From the NCBI GenBank assembly GCA_964485515.1, contig CAZALT010000050.1, forward strand, positions 1 through 20,261: DNA of 20,261 nucleotides, read 5' to 3'. Under the pieces are notes generated by a model that did not search any database, was not told where the DNA came from, and was given only the letters and a program-made list of their open reading frames with translations. Both the position numbers and the translations under genes were made by a program. The DNA is from CAZALT01 sp964485515 (GTDB lineage Bacteria; Actinomycetota; Acidimicrobiia; Acidimicrobiales; Acidimicrobilacustridaceae). This document shows, one piece after another, positions 5,962 to 12,530 of the stretch (positions are counted from its first letter, which is position 1; the number at the start of each line of letters is the position of its first letter).

Positions 5962-5991
5962 TTGCCTCTGGGGAACGTCTGCCCGTATCGT
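5962..5991 (+). promoter_or_regulatory. Candidate rplM-rpsI promoter
   Basis: TTGCCT (5962-5967) and TATCGT (5986-5991) are 18 bp apart, each matching the housekeeping consensus at 4 of 6 positions. Transcription would start near 5998, leaving a leader of about 70 nt. The 225-bp space between the encapsulin gene and rplM has no convincing gene, so a promoter is expected here. Confidence 0.35.
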
Positions 5992-6069
5992 TGCCGGTCG
6001 CCTCTGCGCCCTCTTCGCGCCAGGCAGCACGACTCGTTTCACTTCTAGCGAACAGCAAAGGCCCGCGCC

Positions 6070-6516
6070 GTGAGCACGTTTACCCCGAAACCCGACGACA
6101 TCGTCCGCACCTGGTACGTCGTCGACGCCGATGGCCTCGTGCTCGGCCGCGTCGCCACCGAGGTCGCCCGCATCCTGCGCGGCAAGCACAAGCCGATCTT
6201 CGCACCGCACGTCGACACGGGCGACCACGTCGTGGTCATCAACGCCGACAAGGTCGTGCTCACCTCCAACAAGGCCGACAAGGTCTTCGTGCACCGCCAC
6301 TCCGGTTACCCGGGCGGCATCACCACGCAGTCCTACGGCGACCTGCTCGATCGCACCCCGGACGAAGCCGTCCGCCGTGCCATCCGGGGCATGCTGCCCA
6401 AGAACCGCCTCGGTCGCCAGATGCTCAAGAAGCTCAAGGTGTACTCCGGGCCGAACCACCCCCACGCCGCGCAGAGCCCCCAGCCCCTCGTGCTGGACCA
6501 GGCCAAGGCCCGCTGA
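6070..6516 (+). CDS. rplM: 50S ribosomal protein L13
   Basis: L13 is 148 residues long and is an early assembly protein of the large subunit. The N-terminus MSTFTPKPDDIVRTWYVVDA and LVLGRVATEVARILRGKHKP, DHVVVINADKVVLTSNK, KVFVHRHSGYPGG, AVRRAIRGMLPKNRLGRQML and the end YSGPNHPHAAQSPQPL all match the family. It starts with GTG at 6070. The upstream ribosome-binding site is weak (AAAGG). rpsI follows 23 bp downstream, the near-universal L13-S9 pairing. The pair follows the encapsulin locus instead of following truA directly. Confidence 0.98.
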   Translation: MSTFTPKPDDIVRTWYVVDADGLVLGRVATEVARILRGKHKPIFAPHVDTGDHVVVINADKVVLTSNKADKVFVHRHSGYPGGITTQSYGDLLDRTPDEAVRRAIRGMLPKNRLGRQMLKKLKVYSGPNHPHAAQSPQPLVLDQAKAR

Positions 6517-6539
6517 GATCGATCACAGGGAACGCTGAC

Positions 6540-6932
6540 ATGTCGAAGCCGCTCACCCAAACCACCGGTCGCCGCAAGCGTGCCGTCGCCCGCGTCCGGG
6601 TTCGCCCCGGCACGGGGATCATCACCGTCAACGGCCGCGCCGTCGAGGACTACTTCCCGTCCGAGACGCACCGGATGATCCTCACCGAGCCGCTGCGCAT
6701 CACCACCACCGACGAGGCCTACGACGTCGACGCCACCCTCGGTGGCGGTGGTCCCTCGGGTCAGGCCGGCGCGCTGCGTCACGGCATCGCCCGGTCGCTC
6801 ATCGAGATCGACCCCGAGCTGCGCCCGCAGCTCAAGGCCGCTGGGTTCCTCACTCGCGACGATCGCAAGAAGGAATCGAAGAAGTACGGCCTCAAGAAGG
6901 CCCGCAAGGCTCCGCAGTACTCGAAGCGCTGA
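6540..6932 (+). CDS. rpsI: 30S ribosomal protein S9
   Basis: S9 is 130 residues long; its C-terminal tail contacts the anticodon stem of P-site tRNA. TTGRRKRAVARVRVRPGTG, the NGR-x-x-x-x-YF segment, LGGGGPSGQAGALRHGIARSL and the basic tail KKYGLKKARKAPQYSKR are diagnostic, including the terminal Lys-Arg. The ATG at 6540 has AGGGA upstream and is fixed by homology, although the frame is open far upstream. The stop (6930-6932) lies at the base of the hairpin that precedes glmM. Confidence 0.98.
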   Translation: MSKPLTQTTGRRKRAVARVRVRPGTGIITVNGRAVEDYFPSETHRMILTEPLRITTTDEAYDVDATLGGGGPSGQAGALRHGIARSLIEIDPELRPQLKAAGFLTRDDRKKESKKYGLKKARKAPQYSKR

Positions 6933-6946
6933 TCCTCATCAGGATC
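6931..6946 (+). promoter_or_regulatory. Hairpin sequestering the glmM Shine-Dalgarno
   Basis: GATCCT (6931-6936) and AGGATC (6941-6946) form a perfect 6-bp stem with a CATC loop. The 3' arm contains AGGA (6941-6944), the best Shine-Dalgarno for glmM, 10 nt before its ATG. The 5' arm overlaps the rpsI stop codon. A ribosome finishing rpsI would melt the stem, so glmM translation may be coupled to S9 synthesis. Confidence 0.45.
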
Positions 6947-6954
6947 GTGGGCGC

Positions 6955-8310
6955 ATGACCCTGCGGTTCGGCACCGACGGTGTTCGGGGCCACGAGGACG
7001 AGTTCACCGACGAGGTGGTCAAGACCCTCGGCCGCGCCGCGGCGAGGGTGCTCGGCGATCCCATCCAGCCGTTCGTGGTGGGTCGCGACCCGCGGCGTTC
7101 GGGTCCCGGCATCCAGCGGGCCCTCGCCGCGGGGCTCGAGGCCGAGGGACTCACCGTCGAGCTTCTCGAGGTGGCCCCGACCCCAGCTGTCGCCTGGGTC
7201 GCAGCCGAGCGGGGCATCGCGGGCGCCATGATCTCGGCGTCGCACAACCCGGCCCACGACAACGGCATCAAGTTCTTCGCCGCCGGTGGTCGCAAGCTGA
7301 GCGACGCGGTCGAGGCGCGCTTCGAGGACGAGATCGATGCCCTGGCCGGCACGTTCCACGAGGGGGTCGTCCCGCCGGCACCGTCGCACATCCGGGCAGG
7401 CTCGGCGAGCGGATCGGCTCACGCCGACCTCGATCGCTACGCCGCCGCGGTCGCGGCCTCCGTCGACGGTCGGCGACTGGCCGGACTGTCGGTGGTGCTC
7501 GACTGCGCCAACGGCGCGGCGTCGGCCTTCGCCGGCGAGATCGTGGCCGGCCTGGGGGCCGAGATCCACGTCATCAACGACCAGCCCGACGGCGAGAACA
7601 TCAACCGTGCCTGCGGTTCCACCCATCCCGAGTCCCTCATCGCCGCGGTCTTGGAGCGGAGCGCCGACCTGGGTCTTGCCTTCGACGGCGACGCCGACCG
7701 CGTGCTCGCGGTCGATGCCACCGGGGCGCTCGTCGACGGCGACCACCTCATCGCCATGCTGGCCATCGATCGGGCGGCGCGGGGCCTGCTCGCCAACAAC
7801 ACGGTGGTCGTCACCGTCATGACCAACCTCGGCTTCCACCTCGCCATGCGGCAGCGGGGGATCGTCGTCGAGCAGACCGCCGTCGGCGACCGCTACGTGC
7901 TCGAAGCCCTCGAAGCCGGCGGCCACTGCCTGGGTGGCGAGCAGTCCGGCCACGTGATCCTCGCCGAACTGGCCACGACCGGCGACGGGATCCTCACCGG
8001 GGTCCAGATCCTCGACCTCCTGGCCCGGTCGGGCCGCCCCCTCGCCGAGCTGGCCGCCTCGGCGATGACCCGGCTTCCACAGGTGCTCGAAAATGTCCGA
8101 GTGGCGCGTCCCGCCCCCGACATCGCCACGCAGATCGCGGCGGACATCGCCGAGGTCGAGGCCGAGCTGGGTGAGACAGGGCGTGTGCTCGTCCGTCCGA
8201 GCGGCACCGAACCCGTCGTCCGGGTCATGGTCGAGGCGGCAGATCCGGCGGCCGCGGCCAGGGCGGTCGAACGTCTCGTGCGGGCCGTCACGCTCGTCTG
8301 CTCGGTCTGA
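6955..8310 (+). CDS. glmM: Phosphoglucosamine mutase
   Basis: GlmM interconverts glucosamine-6-phosphate and glucosamine-1-phosphate on the route to UDP-GlcNAc for peptidoglycan. The protein is 451 residues long, the normal size. Domain 1 begins LRFGTDGVRG and holds the phosphoserine loop GAMISASHNPAHDNGIK, with catalytic Ser96. Domain 2 carries the Mg-binding DGDADR loop (Asp244, Asp246, Asp248). Domain 3 contains the sugar-binding GGEQSGH, and the C-terminal phosphate-binding loop is RPSGTEPVVRVMVEA. The ATG at 6955 follows rpsI by 22 bp; the reading frame is open further upstream but this start gives the exact family N-terminus. rplM-rpsI-glmM-glmS is a recurring order in Gram-positive bacteria. 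The next gene is the GlmS-like protein, 31 bp downstream with its own probable promoter. Confidence 0.96.
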   Translation: MTLRFGTDGVRGHEDEFTDEVVKTLGRAAARVLGDPIQPFVVGRDPRRSGPGIQRALAAGLEAEGLTVELLEVAPTPAVAWVAAERGIAGAMISASHNPAHDNGIKFFAAGGRKLSDAVEARFEDEIDALAGTFHEGVVPPAPSHIRAGSASGSAHADLDRYAAAVAASVDGRRLAGLSVVLDCANGAASAFAGEIVAGLGAEIHVINDQPDGENINRACGSTHPESLIAAVLERSADLGLAFDGDADRVLAVDATGALVDGDHLIAMLAIDRAARGLLANNTVVVTVMTNLGFHLAMRQRGIVVEQTAVGDRYVLEALEAGGHCLGGEQSGHVILAELATTGDGILTGVQILDLLARSGRPLAELAASAMTRLPQVLENVRVARPAPDIATQIAADIAEVEAELGETGRVLVRPSGTEPVVRVMVEAADPAAAARAVERLVRAVTLVCSV

Positions 8311-8320
8311 GTCCCGACCA

Positions 8321-8340
8321 CGGGCGTACAATGACGCCCG
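8321..8340 (+). promoter_or_regulatory. Hairpin/palindrome over the -10 box of the glmS-like gene
   Basis: CGGGCGT (8321-8327) and ACGCCCG (8334-8340) are a perfect 7-bp inverted repeat flanking ACAATG. The -10-like hexamer TACAAT (8327-8332) lies in the middle, and the right arm ends one base before the gene's ATG at 8342. As DNA it could be a repressor operator on the promoter. Transcription would start around 8339, giving an almost leaderless mRNA. No good -35 box is seen. Confidence 0.45.
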
Positions 8341-8341
8341 C

Positions 8342-11300
8342 ATGTGCGGAATCATCGCGGTCGTCCGACGGCCCAGCACCCGAGGCGTACCCGCCTCCGA
8401 GGCCGTTCGGTCGCTCGTCGAGCTCGGCCTGGCCACGCTCAGCGGTGTGGCCGACGGCAGCCGGGCGATCGACCGAGGCGTCACCGAAGCCGCCGACGCG
8501 CTGCGCGACGCCGACCTCCGGCTTCGAGGGGCCGCCGGGGTCCGGGCGCTGCTCGGCGACCGGGGGCTGCTGACCCGCATCGACCAGTCCACGGCCGCGA
8601 TCGAAGCGCTGGTGGCCCGGATCGAGGCCGACCTCGACGCCGACACCGGCGTCGACACCGATCGGCTCGAGCTCCTCAACGCCGAGCTGATCCGCCTCAA
8701 GGACGCGGCATGGGCGGTTCGTCACGATCGGCTGCGCACCGCCCGAGCGGTCGACGACCTCGCCGGACCCGATGCCGGCACCGCCGCCATCGAAGCAAGC
8801 CTGTCGATCCAGCAGGCGCTCAGCGCCCTCGACCGCCTCGAGGTGCGTGGTCGCGACTCGGCTGGCCTCCAGGTGCTGGTCCGGTCCCACGGCCTCGATC
8901 TCGACAGCGCCGAGATGCGACCGGTGCTCGCCGCACGCGGCGCCGATCCGCTGCTCACCAACCGAAGCGTCCGGAACCCCAACGGCTCGCTCAGCTTCGT
9001 CTACAAGGCATCGGCGGAGATCGGCGAGCTCGGGGACAACACCCGTGAGCTGCGCGGGGCGATCCGGTCCGACCCGCTCCTGCGCCTCGCACTCGAGAGC
9101 GACACCGCCGAGGCCCTCGTGCTGGGCCACACCCGGTGGGCGAGCGTCGGGATCATCTCGCAGCCCAACGCCCATCCTCTGGACTCGACCGAGACCGCCC
9201 GAGGCCCGTCCACCAACGGCGACGGTCCGGCGCCCTACGTCACCGCCGTGCTCAACGGCGACGTCGACAACTTCGCCGATCTCAAGGCCACCGAGGGGCT
9301 CGCCATCGCGCCGGAGATCACCACCGACGCCAAGGTCATCCCCACGCTCACATCGCGCCGCCTCGCGGGTGGGTCCGAGCTCGACGAGGCGTTCCGCCTC
9401 ACGGTCACCGACCTCGAAGGCTCCGTGGCGATCGCGGCCAACGCGGCGTCGCACCCCGACGACCTCCTCCTCGCGCTGCGAGGCAGCGGCCAGGCGCTCT
9501 ACGTCGGCCTCGCCGAAGATGCCTACATCGTCGCCAGCGAGCCGTACGGCGTGGTCGAGGATGCGGAGTCGTACCTGCGCATGGACGGCGAGACGGCGGG
9601 CGATCCCGACAACCCGGCGTCTCGCGGCCAGATCATCCGCCTCCGTGGCTCGGCCGCCGGCGACCTGTCGGGCGTCGACCGCTGGAGCTACGACGCCGTC
9701 GCTCGTCCAGTCGACGAGGGCGAGCTGGCCACCGCGGCGATCACGACCCGGGACATCGACCGCGGCGAGTTCCCCCACTTCCTCCTCAAGGAGATCTCCG
9801 AGGCGCCCTCATCGGTGCGCAAGACCTTGCGGGGCAAGCTCGTCGAGGTCGACGGCTCGCTCCGGGTCCGCCTGCCGAGCGAGGCGTTCCCGACCGACAT
9901 CCGCACGCGGCTGGCCGACGGCTCCATCCGGCGCGTGCTCGTCATCGGCCAGGGGACCGCGGCCGTGGCCGGGCAGAGCCTCGCCGCTGCGCTGGCGGCC
10001 GTGGCTCCCGACACCATCGACGTGCTCCCCGTGCTCGCCACCGAGCTGTCGGGGTTCTCGCTGCAAGCCGACATGAGCGACACCCTCGTGGTGGCCATCA
10101 GCCAGTCCGGCACGACGACCGACACCAATCGCACCGTCGACCTGGTGCGTGGGCGCGGTGCATCGGTCATCGCCATCGTGAACCGGCGGGGGAGCGACCT
10201 CACCGACAAGGCCGACGGCGTGCTGTACACGTCCGACGGTCGTGACGTGGAGATGAGCGTCGCGTCGACCAAGGCGTTCTACGCCCAGATCGCCGCGTCG
10301 TTCCTGCTGGCCATCTCGATCGCCGACGAGCTCGGGGTCGAGGCGCGGGCCGACCGGGCCGATCTGCTCGCGTCGCTGCGCGAGCTGCCCGAGGCGATGC
10401 AGGCCACCCTGGCCAAGCGGCCCGAACTGGCCGCCGCCGCGCTTCGTCTCGCTCCGAGCCGGCGCTACTGGGCCATCGTCGGCAACGGTGCCAACCGCAT
10501 CGCCGCCGAGGAGATCCGCATCAAGCTCTCCGAGCTCTGCTACAAGGCAATTGCCTGCGACAGCACCGAGGACAAGAAGCACATCGATCTCTCCTCCGAG
10601 CCGATGATCCTGGTGTGCGCCGCCGGGCTGTCCGGATCGACCGCCGACGACGTCGCCAAAGAGGTCGCCATCTACCGGGCGCACAAGGCGGCTCCGGTCG
10701 TCATCGCCAGCGAGGGCGACGAGCGGTTCTCCGCCGCGCTCCAGGCGGTGCTCGTGCCGGCGACCCATCCCGCCCTGGCCTTCGTGCTCTGCGCGGTGGC
10801 CGGACACCTCTTCGGCTACGAGGCCGCGCTCGCCATCGACGCCCAGGCTCGTCCCCTCCGCTCGGCGCGCGCCGCGGTCGAGGAAGCGATCTCGGCGACA
10901 ACCCCGGGCGACGCCGTCGGCGGTCAAGTGCTCGACGGGCTCCGCCCTGCGCTCACGCCTCTCGCCGGTCGGTTCTTCGACGAGCTGCGAGGAGGTCAGC
11001 TCGACGGCCACCTCGAAGCCAGCTCGGCGGTACGACTCGCCTCGATGTTCCGGTACGTCCTCGGGGTCACACCGCTCGAGGCCTACCAGATCGAGTTCGG
11101 CAAGGTCGGTACGCCGAGCGTGGTCATCGAGGACTTCGTGTCCGCGCTGACCAGCGCCATCGAGGAGCTCACCCGTCCGGTCGACGCCATCAAGCACCAG
11201 GCCAAAACGGTCACAGTCGGCATCTCCCGCTCCGACGAGACGCTCCTCCAGGTGCCGCTGGTCCGGGCAGTCGTCGACGCCGGCGCAGGACGAGACCGGC

Positions 11301-11803
11301 TCAGCTACCAGACGTTGCGCACGCTCGGTGCGCTCGAACCGGTCGTGGCCGAGGTGCTCGGCTACACGCGCTACGTCATCGAAGGTTCGGTGGACGACGA
11401 CGAAGCCACCATCGTCGTCACTGATCGCGGCGGGCTCGGCCGCGAGCTGAGGAGCCGCACCGACACCAACCCTGCGCTGCGGGGGACCAAGCGCCTCGTC
11501 GCCGGCGAGCGCCAGGTCGTGTTGGCCCAGGGCCGCAGCGACGGCCGCACCGTGCTGCTCGTCCCGCTCGTCAAGGACGGCCAGACCACCGGACTCGTCC
11601 TCCTCCACGTCCGGCTCGCCACCGAGCTCCCGCTCGCCGCGCTCCGCTCGGTGCTGCAGGGCTACCGCGGACGCCTGCAGGCGCTCAAGGACATCGTCAC
11701 CGAGACCGAGCCCACCTTCCGCGACGACGTGCTGACCACCATCGCCGTCGTCGAGCTGATGACCGACCCCATCAGCGAGCTCGCCGACCGCTGGCGCGCG
11801 TGA
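8342..11803 (+). CDS. Oversized GlmS-like glutamine amidotransferase/SIS isomerase
   Basis: The 1153-residue protein resembles glucosamine-6-phosphate synthase (E. coli GlmS, 609 residues), which makes glucosamine-6-phosphate from fructose-6-phosphate and glutamine. The N-terminus is MCGIIAVV, with Cys2 as the Ntn nucleophile. A helical insert of about 145 residues follows before RGRDSAGLQVL (169-179). Another of about 50 lies before HTRWA (263-267). Asn305-Gly306 and Asp329 match E. coli N98-G99 and D123. The inter-domain linker has HFLLKEISEAP from 479. SIS1 runs from about 530, with ISQSGTT and VASTKAF (640-646). SIS2 runs from about 707, with Lys728, Glu731 and His747 spaced like E. coli K485, E488 and H504. 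About 300 more residues follow residue 850, including AKTVTV (954-959), which resembles the GlmS C-tail. The context next to glmM supports amino-sugar synthesis, but substrate and control are uncertain. Confidence 0.85.
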   Translation: MCGIIAVVRRPSTRGVPASEAVRSLVELGLATLSGVADGSRAIDRGVTEAADALRDADLRLRGAAGVRALLGDRGLLTRIDQSTAAIEALVARIEADLDADTGVDTDRLELLNAELIRLKDAAWAVRHDRLRTARAVDDLAGPDAGTAAIEASLSIQQALSALDRLEVRGRDSAGLQVLVRSHGLDLDSAEMRPVLAARGADPLLTNRSVRNPNGSLSFVYKASAEIGELGDNTRELRGAIRSDPLLRLALESDTAEALVLGHTRWASVGIISQPNAHPLDSTETARGPSTNGDGPAPYVTAVLNGDVDNFADLKATEGLAIAPEITTDAKVIPTLTSRRLAGGSELDEAFRLTVTDLEGSVAIAANAASHPDDLLLALRGSGQALYVGLAEDAYIVASEPYGVVEDAESYLRMDGETAGDPDNPASRGQIIRLRGSAAGDLSGVDRWSYDAVARPVDEGELATAAITTRDIDRGEFPHFLLKEISEAPSSVRKTLRGKLVEVDGSLRVRLPSEAFPTDIRTRLADGSIRRVLVIGQGTAAVAGQSLAAALAAVAPDTIDVLPVLATELSGFSLQADMSDTLVVAISQSGTTTDTNRTVDLVRGRGASVIAIVNRRGSDLTDKADGVLYTSDGRDVEMSVASTKAFYAQIAASFLLAISIADELGVEARADRADLLASLRELPEAMQATLAKRPELAAAALRLAPSRRYWAIVGNGANRIAAEEIRIKLSELCYKAIACDSTEDKKHIDLSSEPMILVCAAGLSGSTADDVAKEVAIYRAHKAAPVVIASEGDERFSAALQAVLVPATHPALAFVLCAVAGHLFGYEAALAIDAQARPLRSARAAVEEAISATTPGDAVGGQVLDGLRPALTPLAGRFFDELRGGQLDGHLEASSAVRLASMFRYVLGVTPLEAYQIEFGKVGTPSVVIEDFVSALTSAIEELTRPVDAIKHQAKTVTVGISRSDETLLQVPLVRAVVDAGAGRDRLSYQTLRTLGALEPVVAEVLGYTRYVIEGSVDDDEATIVVTDRGGLGRELRSRTDTNPALRGTKRLVAGERQVVLAQGRSDGRTVLLVPLVKDGQTTGLVLLHVRLATELPLAALRSVLQGYRGRLQALKDIVTETEPTFRDDVLTTIAVVELMTDPISELADRWRA

Positions 11804-11855
11804 TCTCGGACTCGGTCAGCTCGGTCGCGTCGCTCGTTCTCTTGGTGGTCGAGTC
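11804..11855 (+). repeat. 3' flank of glmS-like gene with shared motif
   Basis: CAGCTCGGTCG (11817-11827) and TCGCTCGTTC (11830-11839) recur in the same order after rplQ. GACTCG (11809-11814) can pair with CGAGTC (11850-11855) to form a long-loop stem. No T-run follows, so it is not a classical terminator. It may belong to a dispersed intergenic repeat family. Confidence 0.4.
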
Positions 11856-11876
11856 GGAACAAAATCGGTGGGCTGC

Positions 11877-11957
11877 CTAGGACGTCGCCCGGCCGACGGC
11901 ATGCGCGAGCGTCACCGCCACGCTGATCGAACTGCGGTGCTTGGCGTCGAGGGCCAT
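11877..11957 (-). CDS. Candidate 26-residue small protein
   Basis: On the minus strand, AGGAGGAGAC lies immediately before an ATG (start at 11957) that opens a 26-codon ORF, MALDAKHRSSISVAVTLAHA followed by VGRATS and TAG. The Shine-Dalgarno is the strongest in the window. A promoter-like pair, TTGTCG and TACCCT with 17-bp spacing, lies about 70 bp upstream. The ORF occupies an otherwise empty 259-bp space between two plus-strand genes. I recognise no family. The middle (SSISVAVTLAHAV) could be an amphipathic or weakly hydrophobic helix. It is too short for codon statistics to decide, so it is a candidate only. Confidence 0.4.
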   Translation of the reverse strand: MALDAKHRSSISVAVTLAHAVGRATS

Positions 11958-12026
11958 GTCTCCTCCTGCTTCGGGCAACGCGTTCGGAGGATCGAGCGGG
12001 TCGATCGAGCATGGGGAAGGCTGATC

Positions 12027-12055
12027 AGGGTACGTCGGGTTCAGGTGGGCGACAA
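12027..12055 (-). promoter_or_regulatory. Candidate promoter for the 26-codon ORF
   Basis: Read on the minus strand, TTGTCG (12055-12050) is followed after 17 bp by TACCCT (12032-12027). It overlaps the proposed acpS -10 region on the other strand, so the two transcription units would be divergent and could interfere. This is a consensus match only. Confidence 0.25.
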
Positions 12056-12056
12056 T
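12051..12056 (+). promoter_or_regulatory. acpS: -10 box of a probable leaderless acpS transcript
   Basis: GACAAT lies 6 bp before the GTG at 12063, so transcription would start at or next to the start codon. It matches TATAAT at 4 of 6 positions. The layout resembles that at tsaE and favours the GTG at 12063 as the acpS start. No convincing -35 is visible. Confidence 0.35.
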
Positions 12057-12062
12057 GGGTCG

Positions 12063-12530
12063 GTGTCCCATCACCCCGTCGATGACCTCGACCTCGATCT
12101 GATCGCTTCGGATCTCGTGGCCGCCGCGGTATCCGTGGCCTCCGGCCTTGTCGTGGCGATCGGGACCGACCTGGTCGAGCTGGACCGGTTCCGGACCACG
12201 CTCGATCGCACGCCGACGATCGTCGACCGGCTGTTCACCGACGGAGAGCAGGTCTACGCCCGCGCCCGCAACGACCCCACCGAGCGGTTCGCGGTGCGCT
12301 TCGCCGCCAAGGAAGCCGTCATGAAGGCGATGGGCGTGGGCATCGGCGAGGTCGTGTTCCGTGACATCGAGGTGGTCCGGGCCGACTCCGGCGAACCGTC
12401 GATCGTGCTGCACGGCTCCGCGCTCCAACGCGCCGAGGAGCTGGGCATCGAGCGGGTGCTGCTCACCATGACCCACAGCGCGGCTTCTGCTGTGGCCTTC
12501 GTCGTGGCCGTGGGAGCATCCCCGTCATGA
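12063..12530 (+). CDS. acpS: Holo-[acyl-carrier-protein] synthase
   Basis: AcpS transfers 4'-phosphopantetheine from coenzyme A to a serine of acyl carrier protein. IGTDLVELDRF carries the Mg-binding aspartate (Asp36), and ERFAVRFAAKEAVMKAMG holds the second metal ligand, Glu84, next to Lys83. LLTMTHSAASAVAFVVA is the family C-terminal strand. From the GTG at 12063 the protein is 155 residues, with about 30 extra N-terminal residues (VSHHPVDDLDLDLIASDLVA onward). A GTG at 12153 would give the usual 125 residues but has no ribosome-binding site. I prefer 12063 because a -10-like box sits 6 bp upstream. The stop overlaps the nnr start as ATGA (12527-12530), indicating coupling. Confidence 0.9.
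   Translation: MSHHPVDDLDLDLIASDLVAAAVSVASGLVVAIGTDLVELDRFRTTLDRTPTIVDRLFTDGEQVYARARNDPTERFAVRFAAKEAVMKAMGVGIGEVVFRDIEVVRADSGEPSIVLHGSALQRAEELGIERVLLTMTHSAASAVAFVVAVGASPS

Noticed and set aside
8310..8342. glmS ribozyme or riboswitch upstream of the glmS-like gene
   Set aside because: Only 31 bp separate glmM and the ATG, too short for the ribozyme.
6892..8700. 602-codon minus-strand ORF
   Set aside because: It lies antisense to glmM and the start of the glmS-like gene, both strongly supported by motifs; composition is that of a shadow frame.
9809..11608. 599-codon minus-strand ORF
   Set aside because: Antisense to the SIS domains of the glmS-like gene. No recognisable motif and the sense frame is unambiguous.
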